From the NCBI RefSeq assembly GCF_003952225.1, contig NZ_CP034437.1, positions 5,938,001-6,002,000 of the forward strand: DNA of 64,000 nucleotides, in the 5' to 3' direction. Below the pieces are notes generated by a model that was not told the origin of the DNA, did not search any database, and saw only the letters and a list, made by a program, of their open reading frames with translations. Made by a program: the position numbers and the translations under genes. The first letter of the stretch is position 1, and every line of letters starts with the position of its first letter. Shown here in pieces: positions 17,875 to 26,562 of the stretch. Origin of the DNA: Paenibacillus albus. Lineage in GTDB: Bacteria; Bacillota; Bacilli; Paenibacillales; Paenibacillaceae.

Positions 17875-18804
17875 ATGTCATCGAAAGCGCACTTTGAATC
17901 CGGTCTCGATAAATTCAACCGGATCAACCATGTCACGAACGTCGTTTTTCACATCATCTTTATCCTGATCGCGCTGGTATGCCTGGTGCCCGTTCTAGTC
18001 GTTTTGTCGGTCTCAATCTCAAGCGAGGATTCCATTCGTCAAACGGGGTACCACATTATTCCAAGGTCTCTCTCGGGAGACGCGTATCACTATATCCTGC
18101 AGCAAGGGAAGATGATCTCTCGCGCACTCGGCGTATCCGTGCTCGTTACGGTAGTAGGCACTCTGCTCGGCATCCTGCTTACCACTTCCATGGGTTATGT
18201 CATTTCCAGACCTAACTATAAGCTGAATGGGCTGCTGACATGGATCGTGTTCATTCCCATGGTTTTCAACGGGGGGCTGGTGTCCAGCTACTACATCAAC
18301 TCGACCCTGCTCGGGCTCAAGGATACGGTTTGGGCGCTCATTCTGCCGCTGGCCGTCTCGTCCTTTAACGTAATCATTTGCAAAACGTTCTTCAGGAGCA
18401 CCATTCCGGATGGCTTAATCGAGTCTGCGGAGATGGACGGCGCTAGCCAGCTGCGCATCTTCTTCTCTATCATTCTGCCGATTTCGCTGCCGGTTATCGC
18501 GACCATCGGCCTGTTCCTCTGCTTCTCCTACTGGAACGACTGGTTTCAGTCCATGCTGTACATCAACAATCAGGACCTGTATTCGCTGCAGGCGCTGCTG
18601 AACAGCTTGATGAGCAACGTAGACGCACTGGCGAGGAACGCTGCGAGCCTCGGCATCAGCTATGCTGAGCTGGTGGCGACGATGCCGAAAGAATCCGCTC
18701 GCATGGCCGTAGCGATTATCATTGTCTTGCCTGTTGCAGCAGCTTACCCGTTCTTCCAGAAGTATTTTATATCCGGCCTGACAGTCGGTGCTGTGAAAGG
18801 TTAA
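17875..18804 (+). CDS. CUT1 carbohydrate ABC transporter permease (YtcP/LplC type)
   Basis: A 309-residue partner permease with ATG 17875 preceded by AAGGAGGAGCG. It has six predicted helices (the first around VVFHIIFILIALVCLVPVLV) and the EAA loop LIESAEMDGASQLRIFF near residue 185. It starts 15 nt after the first permease ends. The C-terminus KYFISGLTVGAVKG is characteristic of this subfamily. It forms the heterodimeric membrane channel with the preceding gene product. Confidence 0.9.
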   Translation: MSSKAHFESGLDKFNRINHVTNVVFHIIFILIALVCLVPVLVVLSVSISSEDSIRQTGYHIIPRSLSGDAYHYILQQGKMISRALGVSVLVTVVGTLLGILLTTSMGYVISRPNYKLNGLLTWIVFIPMVFNGGLVSSYYINSTLLGLKDTVWALILPLAVSSFNVIICKTFFRSTIPDGLIESAEMDGASQLRIFFSIILPISLPVIATIGLFLCFSYWNDWFQSMLYINNQDLYSLQALLNSLMSNVDALARNAASLGISYAELVATMPKESARMAVAIIIVLPVAAAYPFFQKYFISGLTVGAVKG

Positions 18805-18881
18805 GGTACCAATGCCCACACCTAAATAAGCCTGGCTTCGACCGGTTTATTATAAACATAAATTCAAGGAGGTCCGTGGAT

Positions 18882-20372
18882 TTGAAAAAGACAATGAAAA
18901 ACCTGCTCGTACTTAGTACGGCAGCGCTCCTGACTACTTCTCTCGCGGGTTGCGGTTCGAGTACGAACAATTCGAACACATCGAATAATACGCCGAATAA
19001 CCAGAATGCCAACACTCCAGCCGGCGGCGAAGCGCCTACATTGGTATGGTGGACGATTGGCGGTCAAACGCCTTCGAACTTCGACAAGGCAATTGCGGCA
19101 ATGAATGATTACACAGCTGAGAAAATCGGCGTGAAGGTGGACATTAAGGTAGCAAGCTGGGGCGACTGGGACACGAAGATTAACACGATCGTCAACACCG
19201 GCGAGCCCTTCGACATCATGTTCACGAATAACAGCAAGTACAATCAGCAAGTGAACATAGGCGCTTTTGCCGACATTACCGACATGGTTCAGAGCGAATC
19301 CCCGGATCTTTACAAGCTCATTCCGCAGAAAGTATGGGATGGAACGAAGGTTGGCGGCAAAATCTATTCTGTGCCAACGTATAAAGACTCTTCGCTGACG
19401 CAGTATTGGGTGTTCGACGACAAGTATGTGCAGAAATACAAGATCGACACCGCCAACATCAAGACGATGCAGGACCTGGACAAGCCGTTTCACGATATCA
19501 AAGCAGGCGAGGGCAAGAGCTTCTATCCCTTACCGCTTACGCAAGGAGATGGCTTTAACGGCTTCTTCAACAACTACGACGATATGACGCTGGGACTGCC
19601 GCCAATCGGCGTTAAAGTGGACGATGCTTCCCGCAAAGTGGTATCCGTACTTGAGAATCCAGAGGTAATGAACAATCTGAAGCTGCTGCATAAGTGGTAT
19701 CAAGACGGGATTATTAATCCGGACGCGCCGACAAAGACGGAAGCCGACAAAGGCCGTCCATTCTTCGCCGCACAAGCGTTCCCGGGCGCTGAAGCGAGCT
19801 GGCAGATCAATGAAGGCGTAGCGAAGTACGACATGTTCCCGATCTTCGGGCCGATCTACACAACAAGCACGATCCAAGGTTCTTTGAACGCGATCTCCGC
19901 CAACTCCAAGTACAAGAAGGAAGCGCTCAAATATCTACAATTGGTAAACACGGATCCTAAGCTTCGCAACATGCTGGCATTCGGTGAGCTTGGTGTCGAC
20001 TACAAGAATGTAGACGGCGAAAAAGTCATCGAGCGTATATCCGATACATGGCCGCTTGCTGCTTACACGCAGGGTACCTTCTTCGATATGGCCGTTACAA
20101 AAGGCGCGCCAGTCGATCAATGGGAACAAGTACGCAAGCTGAACGACCAAGCGATTTCTTCTACGAGCCTAGGCTTTGCGCTTGATATCAGCAAGCTAAG
20201 CACAGAAGTATCCAATGCAAAAGCCGTGTGGGACAAGTACCGTTATGAGCTGATGACAGGCGCATCCGACCCGGAGAAAACCGTTCCGAAGATCATTTCG
20301 GAGCTGAAGTCCGCCGGCATGGATACGATCATGACAGCCGCTCAAGAGCAGATCGGCGCGTACTTTAAATAA
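18882..20372 (+). CDS. Sugar ABC transporter substrate-binding lipoprotein (LplA-like, family 1)
   Basis: A 496-residue extracellular solute-binding protein. TTG 18882 is preferred because AAGGAGGT lies 8 nt upstream, whereas GTG 18876 is only 2 nt away. The signal is lipoprotein type (KKTMKNLL, hydrophobic core, lipobox LAGC), followed by an Asn/Ser/Thr-rich linker and then the binding domain starting APTLVWWTIGG. The length and the C-terminal DPEKTVPKIISELKSAGMD agree with oligosaccharide-binding proteins of Paenibacillus-type lpl operons. It should deliver its glycan to the two upstream permeases. A strong terminator follows at 20382. Confidence 0.9.
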   Translation: MKKTMKNLLVLSTAALLTTSLAGCGSSTNNSNTSNNTPNNQNANTPAGGEAPTLVWWTIGGQTPSNFDKAIAAMNDYTAEKIGVKVDIKVASWGDWDTKINTIVNTGEPFDIMFTNNSKYNQQVNIGAFADITDMVQSESPDLYKLIPQKVWDGTKVGGKIYSVPTYKDSSLTQYWVFDDKYVQKYKIDTANIKTMQDLDKPFHDIKAGEGKSFYPLPLTQGDGFNGFFNNYDDMTLGLPPIGVKVDDASRKVVSVLENPEVMNNLKLLHKWYQDGIINPDAPTKTEADKGRPFFAAQAFPGAEASWQINEGVAKYDMFPIFGPIYTTSTIQGSLNAISANSKYKKEALKYLQLVNTDPKLRNMLAFGELGVDYKNVDGEKVIERISDTWPLAAYTQGTFFDMAVTKGAPVDQWEQVRKLNDQAISSTSLGFALDISKLSTEVSNAKAVWDKYRYELMTGASDPEKTVPKIISELKSAGMDTIMTAAQEQIGAYFK

Positions 20373-20381
20373 AATGAATAC

Positions 20382-20419
20382 GAGAAAACCCGAACGGATT
20401 TAGCCGTTCGGGTTTTCTC
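20382..20419. terminator. Terminator after the 16.9-20.4 kb ABC operon
   Basis: A perfect 16-bp stem (GAGAAAACCCGAACGG with its complement) around a short ATTTAG loop, in the gap between the ABC operon and the convergent HTH gene; usable from both sides. Confidence 0.88.
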
Positions 20420-20447
20420 ATTCTTACGTATCTGCTAACACAGACGA

Positions 20448-20999
20448 CTACTCCACTTTCCTAACCAAAACGATTTCGTTCGTCAGGTACTCATATGCAG
20501 CCACCCATTCGTTCGATACCAATATTTCGTCTAGTGTCGCATCGCTTACTAATCCATTCCGATTCATGCTTATTAATTGGTGCAAGGCTAGCTTATCCCA
20601 CCCGATGTTATCACTTATCGCAATACCAAGATTTCGGCACCGTTCCTTCCGCTCTTCTTCCTCCTCTATCTCTGTTTCGTTTATATAGTGTTCGTCTTGG
20701 AGACTGAGGAAGTGCAGTAATAAGTCATCCACAAGACCCTTGTTGGATATGCTTACCGGCTGTTCTCTCCACTCAAGGAGTGCAGCTGATATGTCCAAGA
20801 CAGCCTTCTCATGTTCACTTAACCTGCCGGGGATGAACGGTTTTACGGTCGAGGCAGGAATCTCCCACCTGCCTTTTCTTCCTTTGGTCCTACGCTTCCC
20901 TTGCAAAGTACCCGTAGCTAACCACTGGTAAATGATGCGCTTCTCTTTATTTAACATAATCGCGACTTCTTCCACTGTAAAAACAGGCTCATCGGTCAC
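20448..20999 (-). CDS. Excisionase/MerR-like helix-turn-helix protein
   Basis: A 183-residue protein with GTG start at 20999 and AAGGAGG 8 nt upstream. The N-terminal ~55 residues fit a winged HTH of the excisionase (HTH_17) type: FTVEEVAIMLNKEKRIIYQWLATG followed by a basic wing GKRRTKGRKGRWEIP. The rest is charged and helical with an unusual acidic/basic cluster (ETEIEEEEERKERC); I do not recognise a domain. No integrase or phage gene is nearby, so a role in recombination is not supported; a DNA-binding regulator is likelier. Single-gene unit. Confidence 0.75.
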   Translation of the reverse strand: MTDEPVFTVEEVAIMLNKEKRIIYQWLATGTLQGKRRTKGRKGRWEIPASTVKPFIPGRLSEHEKAVLDISAALLEWREQPVSISNKGLVDDLLLHFLSLQDEHYINETEIEEEEERKERCRNLGIAISDNIGWDKLALHQLISMNRNGLVSDATLDEILVSNEWVAAYEYLTNEIVLVRKVE

Positions 21000-21336
21000 T
21001 TCATCCGCCTCCTTCGACTATGAAACTATTAGTTGTTTCATAGATATGATTCGGTGGACGAATCTATGACCGAGCTTCCTGATGAAAGCCGATGCGCTGA
21101 CGTTAAACGACCTCATAAAATAGATTCCCGTCGAAGGAGCTTGCTCAATAAAAAGAAACGGATAGCGGACTGCAGAACCGTTCTGCTACCGCTATCCATT
21201 TTATTTTTCGTCACGTCACGATTTCATTTTGTACGTTTGCTCTACCTTGAAAGGATTCGTTACTTGAAGATCGGTAGCTTAGTTGGAATCACTTCTACAT
21301 CGCCTTGGTAGTATTCGAATACACCTATCGTGTGGA
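21000..21336. other. Intergenic region with one strong hairpin
   Basis: No coding frame with a usable ribosome binding site is seen. A hairpin at 21160-21197 (GGATAGCGG pairing with CCGCTATCC, with an inner CAGAA/TTCTG stem) is followed by T-rich sequence on both strands; it probably terminates the beta-helix transcript coming from the minus strand about 140 nt away. Confidence 0.6.
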
Positions 21337-22689
21337 TTAACGGTTAACGACTGCTTGTTTTTTGGCCGTGATCGTATTGCCACCTTGGGTGACGTTGGTA
21401 AAGGTTTGACCGGTCAAATAGGTGCTGAAGTTAATGCCGTAGTTGACGTCGGAAATGGTGTTGCCGGTAAGCGTCCCGTTGGCGGCGCTTTGCCAAGTCC
21501 AGACGCCGCTGTCGGCGGTTTTGATCGTATTGCTGGTGACTTGGAATCCGTTGATATTGCCGATTCGTACGCCGGTGGCGCCACTGACGTTGGCCGTCGG
21601 GCCCATGCTGACGGAGTTACCGCTGATTACGATGTTTTTGAGCGTTGTATCCGAGCCAATTTCGATGCCGCAGTAGAAAGAACCGACGCCTTGGATGATA
21701 TTGCCCTGGATCGTCAGATTGTCGGCATATACGCTAATTCCGGAATACATGTCTTGCGACACGGGGTTGCTGGCGACGTACGTGTTGTTGTTAAGATACG
21801 AATTGATGATTGTGTTGTTTTTAATGGTGACGCCTGCCGATTGCACTTTGATGCCCCGTTTTGCTGTTCTTTCGGTTTTGTTGCCGATGATGATCGATCC
21901 AGTCGACTCGACCGCGCTGTTATCGAACCAAATGCCATCGCCATCGTCCTTAGGCGTAATGTCATGAACATAGTTGTTGCTGATTGTGACGTGCTTTGCG
22001 ACCGTTCCGCCGTAGGTACTGACCGCGATGCCGCGGGAAATGGCAGGCGCGTTTTTGGCTGCAACGTTGGCCACTTCATTGCTATCGATGGTCAGTGTGT
22101 CGACGCCTGTCCGAACAAAGATGCCGGCTACAAGGTCGGTAGAGTAGTTTCCGCCTTGTGTCACGTTTTTGACCGTGTTGTTTTTAATGACCGTATTCGT
22201 AACCCCAGTCCCTACCGTCAACCCGTGAATCGTTAAATTGTTACCGTCCATGACGAGGCCGTCGATGACCGTATTGTTGCCCGCGATCTGAACGAAATCG
22301 GCGGCAAAGCCGCTACCCGTGAGTTTGAGCGTCGCGCCATTGCCTTTCATCGTAACGTCGGACAGCACTTTGATTGGTGTATTGACATCGCCAGTGTAAG
22401 CAGTGCCCGCCGTGAAAACGACGGTGCCTTTCGCGCTCGAAGCGGCCGAGATCGCTTTATTGATTGCAACGGCGTTCGTACCTCCGTAGTTTTCCGGTCT
22501 GAATCCCGTTGTCGGAGGGTCCGGAGGATCTGGCGGAGTCGGTGCCTGCACGACGATTTTGCCAAGTTCTACGCCGTCAAACACATATATTTCTCCTCCA
22601 TCGATACTCACAGACAAGGGTTTGTTCGCAGCTATCGCGCTATCGATAGCAGATTTCAACTGAGTTGAAGTAACGCTTACTGTTTGCAT
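21337..22689 (-). CDS. Right-handed parallel beta-helix repeat protein
   Basis: A 450-residue protein with ATG 22689 and AAAGGAG upstream. Residues 1-50 form a small N-terminal domain, 50-60 a Pro-rich linker (PTPPDPPDPP), and from about 65 a beta-helix built of ~20-25-residue coils with repeated Asn ladders (TVIDGLVMDGNN, NTVIKNNTVKNV, TLTIDSNEVANV, NLTIQGNIIQGV). This is the pectate-lyase/PbH1 fold used by polysaccharide lyases, epimerases and phage tailspikes. I see neither a signal peptide nor a recognisable lyase active site, so the activity is undetermined. It is isolated between two ABC operons. Confidence 0.75.
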   Translation of the reverse strand: MQTVSVTSTQLKSAIDSAIAANKPLSVSIDGGEIYVFDGVELGKIVVQAPTPPDPPDPPTTGFRPENYGGTNAVAINKAISAASSAKGTVVFTAGTAYTGDVNTPIKVLSDVTMKGNGATLKLTGSGFAADFVQIAGNNTVIDGLVMDGNNLTIHGLTVGTGVTNTVIKNNTVKNVTQGGNYSTDLVAGIFVRTGVDTLTIDSNEVANVAAKNAPAISRGIAVSTYGGTVAKHVTISNNYVHDITPKDDGDGIWFDNSAVESTGSIIIGNKTERTAKRGIKVQSAGVTIKNNTIINSYLNNNTYVASNPVSQDMYSGISVYADNLTIQGNIIQGVGSFYCGIEIGSDTTLKNIVISGNSVSMGPTANVSGATGVRIGNINGFQVTSNTIKTADSGVWTWQSAANGTLTGNTISDVNYGINFSTYLTGQTFTNVTQGGNTITAKKQAVVNR

Positions 22690-23137
22690 GATTCACACTC
22701 CTTTATAACCTTTTCACACTTGAACCGGCTTCAAGTTGTCAAGCTATATATTACTATTCGAAAGATTAATATTATGTGATAGCGAATTAAAATATCCACT
22801 CTAGCGCACTTACGGGCGATTTACGATGATTTAAGCATAATTATCCTCATGCAACCTAACGTGCTACGTTGCGAATAAACAGCAACCAGTTCATCGTAAC
22901 CGATTAGATAGATTCGGGCTCCCCAGAACAGCTTGTTATGCTGAACCTGCGGGATAAGTTCTCTTTCAACAGCGGTAAGCTGCCGCAGGAATGAGTAACC
23001 AATCTCAAAATAGTAGGAATAGTGACATCTAAATTCTGTGAGATCCGCGTTTGAATAGTCACCTCTGTACCTACAAAGTAGTCAAAATCTTTAAATAGGT
23101 GATCATTCCAATAAAATACTTTTAATAGGAGCTCTTA
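22690..23137. other. Intergenic region; possible relic of a decayed minus-strand gene
   Basis: No intact gene. On the minus strand two adjoining frames without usable starts read like pieces of one protein: about 23130-22990 gives KVFYWNDHLFKDFDYFVG and onward, and about 23030-22880 gives YYFEIGYSFLRQL through LFWGARIYLIGYDELVAVY. Together they would need a frameshift near 23000. I do not recognise the family. Confidence 0.35.
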
Positions 23138-23165
23138 TATAATCCTTAATGTGCAAGCGTTTTCA
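23138..23165 (+). promoter_or_regulatory. Promoter -10 and cre-like site before the second ABC operon
   Basis: TATAAT at 23138-23143 is a consensus -10 (no good -35 is visible), and TGCAAGCGTTTTCA at 23152-23165 matches the core of the CcpA cre consensus. The site would lie just downstream of the transcription start, a position typical of repression by road-block. Confidence 0.55.
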
Positions 23166-23188
23166 AACAAAAAAGGAGGAGGGTTTTT

Positions 23189-24619
23189 ATGTTAAGAATG
23201 AAGTTGTTAGCAAAGATTGCGGTTCCGGCTATATTGGTCACCTATCTAGCCGGCTGCGGCAACTCCGATCAGTCCAATAACAGTACTGCCAACAAAAATA
23301 GTACTAGCAATGACAGTTCTGCGAGCGGAAAAGTAGTAGAAGTTGTTGTGTGGGGTATCGATCCAAAAGCCATTGGCAGCGGCAACAAGGAAATGATCGA
23401 TAAGTTTAATGAAACACATCCTAATATTAAATTGGTGCCGCAAGCTATGCCTGGCTCTGCCGGGTATGACACACAAGACTTGAGTAAATTGACAGCTGCA
23501 ATAGCTGCCGGTTCACCGCCAGATGCTGCAGTCTTGAACGGACCTTTCATTATGGAGGTTGCTTCAAGAGGAATCCTGATGCCTTTGAATGATTTAATTG
23601 ATTCTTCCGGTCTCGATATGTCCAGATACTATCCATATACCGTAAAAGAAATGTCATTCAAGGACCAGGTCTGGGGATTGCCCTCAGGGATGGATGACAG
23701 GGTTCTCTTCTACAACAAAGATATGTTCAAGCAAGCCGGACTCGATCCAGAGAAACCGCCTACAACGTGGGACGAACTCCTTGACTATTCCAAGAAGCTA
23801 ACGGTTACTGATGGCGATTCCTTTAAACAAATCGGATTTATTCCGAACTTTGGAAACAGCTGGTTCTACCTCTATGCGATTCAGAACAATGGTAAATTCC
23901 TCGATGATGACGGAAAAAAAGTACTTCTGAATTCGCCTGAGAACGTGGAAGCGCTCAATTTTATGGTTAAAGGCTATGACCTTCTTGGCGGAGCGAAAAA
24001 AGCCAACGCCTACTCCTCTTCCTTCCAATCCGGCGCGAACGATCCATTCCTTTCCGGCAAGTTAGGTATGGTTATTAACGGCAACTGGATTTTGTCCGAT
24101 TTGCTGCGCTTCTCGCCTAATCTGAACTTTGGTGTGGCGATGCCTCCTACACCGACAGGCAGCGACTATAAGACATGGAGCGGTGGTTGGGCATATGGAG
24201 TACCGAAAGGTGCAAAGCATCCGAAGGAAGCTTTCGAAGTCATTAAATGGCTTACAACTGAAGGTCCGAAATATCAGGCCGAAGGTGCTGCGAAATATAA
24301 CGAAACACAAGGCAGGACTTTTATTCCGAACTGGACTGCAAATATCGACTTGAATGAATACTTAAACAAGACTTACATTGAACCGCTGAAAAATGAAAAT
24401 GTTAAGAATGCAATCGACTTTACTGTCAAAGCTATGGAAAAGTCGATCAGCCTGCCGGTGTCACCTGTCGGACAATTGCTATGGTCGGAGCATGCAAGAG
24501 CGATCGATGAAGCGATCTACCATAAGGGCGAGCCGCAAGCTATCCTTGACGCAGCCACTCAGAAAGTACAAGCGGAGCTCGATAAATTCTGGTCTAGCAA
24601 CACCAGTTTAAACAAATAA
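23189..24619 (+). CDS. Sugar ABC transporter substrate-binding lipoprotein (family 1)
   Basis: A 476-residue solute-binding protein; ATG 23189 follows AAAGGAGGAGGG. The lipoprotein signal ends in lipobox LAGC, followed by a Ser/Asn/Thr-rich linker and the binding domain starting VVEVVVWGIDPK. The interior SGGWAYGVPKGAKHPKEAFE is typical of CUT1 oligosaccharide-binding proteins. First gene of an operon with two permeases and a dioxygenase-like gene. The probable cre site just upstream suggests repression by preferred carbon sources. The cargo is unknown. Confidence 0.9.
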   Translation: MLRMKLLAKIAVPAILVTYLAGCGNSDQSNNSTANKNSTSNDSSASGKVVEVVVWGIDPKAIGSGNKEMIDKFNETHPNIKLVPQAMPGSAGYDTQDLSKLTAAIAAGSPPDAAVLNGPFIMEVASRGILMPLNDLIDSSGLDMSRYYPYTVKEMSFKDQVWGLPSGMDDRVLFYNKDMFKQAGLDPEKPPTTWDELLDYSKKLTVTDGDSFKQIGFIPNFGNSWFYLYAIQNNGKFLDDDGKKVLLNSPENVEALNFMVKGYDLLGGAKKANAYSSSFQSGANDPFLSGKLGMVINGNWILSDLLRFSPNLNFGVAMPPTPTGSDYKTWSGGWAYGVPKGAKHPKEAFEVIKWLTTEGPKYQAEGAAKYNETQGRTFIPNWTANIDLNEYLNKTYIEPLKNENVKNAIDFTVKAMEKSISLPVSPVGQLLWSEHARAIDEAIYHKGEPQAILDAATQKVQAELDKFWSSNTSLNK

Positions 24620-24629
24620 CTCGATATCA

Positions 24630-24665
24630 AGAGAATAGGATAACTTCTTGTTTATCCTATTCTCT
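24630..24665 (+). terminator. Intercistronic hairpin after the binding-protein gene
   Basis: A 14-bp stem (AGAGAATAGGATAA with its complement) in the 72-nt gap before the permeases, without a T run. It probably protects the binding-protein mRNA 3' end or causes partial termination, lowering permease expression relative to the lipoprotein. Confidence 0.6.
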
Positions 24666-24691
24666 ATTCCACTCATGAAAAGGAGCATATT

Positions 24692-25591
24692 ATGGCTCAA
24701 TCGCATAAAAAGTATCGACTGGCGCGCAGGGAAGCGATTGTCGGTTACTGTTTTGCCTCCCCATGGCTAATCGGGCTAATTGTATTTGTTCTTTTTCCGG
24801 TAATCGCTTCGTTAAAGTACAGCTTTATGGACTATGATATTTTGCAGCCGGCAAGATGGGTCGGATTTGCTAACTACAAAGAACTATTCCATGACAATCT
24901 GTTCTGGAGGTCCCTCTATAATACGCTTTACTTCGTCGTATTCAGCGTCCCATTGTCAATTATTCTTGGTCTCGCTATCGCCCTTCTGCTAAATACTGAA
25001 ATAAATGGGATTGCAATATATAGAACCCTATATTATATCCCTTCCATTGTGCCGGTGGTTGCTTCTTCCATCTTGTGGGCGTGGATATTTGACCCGAACT
25101 TTGGAATATTGACCAATTTCGTACATCTTTTCAATCTTCCTGCGCCTGGCTGGCTATCCGATCCTTTTTGGGCAAAAAATTCGCTGATCCTGATGTCTCT
25201 TTGGGGAGCAGGCAGCGGGATGATTATCTATCTTGCAGGCTTGAAAAACATCCCGAAATCGTACTATGAGGCAGCCGAAATTGACGGCTCAGGAACAATC
25301 GGTAAATTTTTCAATATAACTCTTCCTCTTATAACGCCGACCTTGTTTTTTCAATTAATTATCGGGATGATTGGAAGTTTTCAAGTCTTTACTCAATCCT
25401 ATATCATTACGGGCGGTGGGCCTAACGATTCCACCCTATTCTATGTTTTGTATTTATATAACAATGCTTTCCGGTTCTGGAAAATGGGCTATGCGTCAGC
25501 GCTCGCTTGGGTGCTATTTGTTATCATCATGCTGCTAACTTGGATAAATCTCAAACTAGCGAAGCGATGGGTCACTTACGATCAGATGTAA
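24692..25591 (+). CDS. CUT1 sugar ABC transporter permease (UgpA/MalF type)
   Basis: A 299-residue permease with ATG 24692 and AAAGGAG upstream. About six helices, the first around SPWLIGLIVFVLFPVIASLK, and an EAA loop YYEAAEIDGSGTIGKFFNI near residue 190. GGPNDSTLFYVLYLYNNAF is a common C-terminal motif of this subfamily. Works with the next gene; no ATPase is encoded locally. Confidence 0.9.
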   Translation: MAQSHKKYRLARREAIVGYCFASPWLIGLIVFVLFPVIASLKYSFMDYDILQPARWVGFANYKELFHDNLFWRSLYNTLYFVVFSVPLSIILGLAIALLLNTEINGIAIYRTLYYIPSIVPVVASSILWAWIFDPNFGILTNFVHLFNLPAPGWLSDPFWAKNSLILMSLWGAGSGMIIYLAGLKNIPKSYYEAAEIDGSGTIGKFFNITLPLITPTLFFQLIIGMIGSFQVFTQSYIITGGGPNDSTLFYVLYLYNNAFRFWKMGYASALAWVLFVIIMLLTWINLKLAKRWVTYDQM

Positions 25592-25608
25592 AAGAAAGGA
25601 GGAGAAGC

Positions 25609-26499
25609 ATGTCACAGATCAAGACTCAACCACGATTAATCGTAGAAAAAATCAATACGACTAATAAACTATCGGTACGATCTGTTCCTAGACATATCAT
25701 CTTAATCGTCTTTAGCTTTCTTTTTGTATTTCCGCTTCTGTGGCTAGTGTCGACGTCGCTGAAAACGGATCTACAAGTTTTCATTGTGCCGCCAGAATTG
25801 ATCCCAAAACCATTTGTATGGAAAAATTATTTAGATCTATGGACCTACTTTCCTTACTTTCAATTTTTGAAAAACACGGTGCTGGTCGTCGTTCTCAGTG
25901 TAGCTGGCGTATTAGTCACCGCGCCTATCGCAGCCTATGCTTTCGCAAGACTGCGTTGGCCAGGAAGAGACTTCTTCTTTCTGATTCTCCTTGGAACGAT
26001 GATGCTCCCAAGTCAAGTCACCCTGATCCCTTTATATTTGCTTTTCAGTAAAATGGGCTGGATCAATACGTTTATGCCGCTTTGGGTACCTAACTGGTTC
26101 GGCGGAGGCGCGTTCTTCATCTTTCTGATCCGTCAGTTTTTGATGTCAATTCCAAAAGATTTGGAAGAAAGCGCCTTTATCGATGGGGCAGGGTACACGC
26201 GTATTTATACGAATATCATGCTGCCTCTAATCCATCCCGTGCTAACAACGGTAGCTATATTCCAATTCATGGGATCTTGGAACGATTTCATAGGCCCATT
26301 GATTTACTTGAACGATCAGTCCAAATTCACACTATCGCTAGGTCTGCGGATCTTTCAGCAGCAATCATCCCAATCGCAGGGGGAAATTGGTATGATGATG
26401 GCGGCAACAGCGATAACCGTCGTTCCGGTCATTATATTCTTTTTCCTCGCTCAGAGGAAGTTTATCGAGGGCGTCGTTCTGACTGGCCTCAAAGCGTGA
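25609..26499 (+). CDS. CUT1 sugar ABC transporter permease (UgpE/MalG type)
   Basis: A 296-residue permease. The open frame extends to 25507 inside the previous gene, but ATG 25609 follows AAAGGAGGAGAAGC and is the clear start, 17 nt after the previous stop. Helices begin at IILIVFSFLFVFPLLWLV; the EAA loop is DLEESAFIDGAGYTRIYTN. The C-terminus RKFIEGVVLTGLKA is the standard ending of MalG-type permeases. Confidence 0.9.
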   Translation: MSQIKTQPRLIVEKINTTNKLSVRSVPRHIILIVFSFLFVFPLLWLVSTSLKTDLQVFIVPPELIPKPFVWKNYLDLWTYFPYFQFLKNTVLVVVLSVAGVLVTAPIAAYAFARLRWPGRDFFFLILLGTMMLPSQVTLIPLYLLFSKMGWINTFMPLWVPNWFGGGAFFIFLIRQFLMSIPKDLEESAFIDGAGYTRIYTNIMLPLIHPVLTTVAIFQFMGSWNDFIGPLIYLNDQSKFTLSLGLRIFQQQSSQSQGEIGMMMAATAITVVPVIIFFFLAQRKFIEGVVLTGLKA

Positions 26500-26562
26500 T
26501 CATTTACTCTTTAAAATAGGTAAATTCATAAATAAAGATATGGGAAAGGTGTGTGTTCTGCT

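Noticed and set aside
20448..20999. Phage excisionase or mobile-element remnant
   Set aside because: Only the HTH fold is shared; no integrase, attachment site or transposase lies nearby.
21283..22236. 317-aa plus-strand frame opposite the beta-helix gene
   Set aside because: Repetitive Asn/Gly codons of the beta-helix give a long Asp/Val-rich antisense frame with no start signal.
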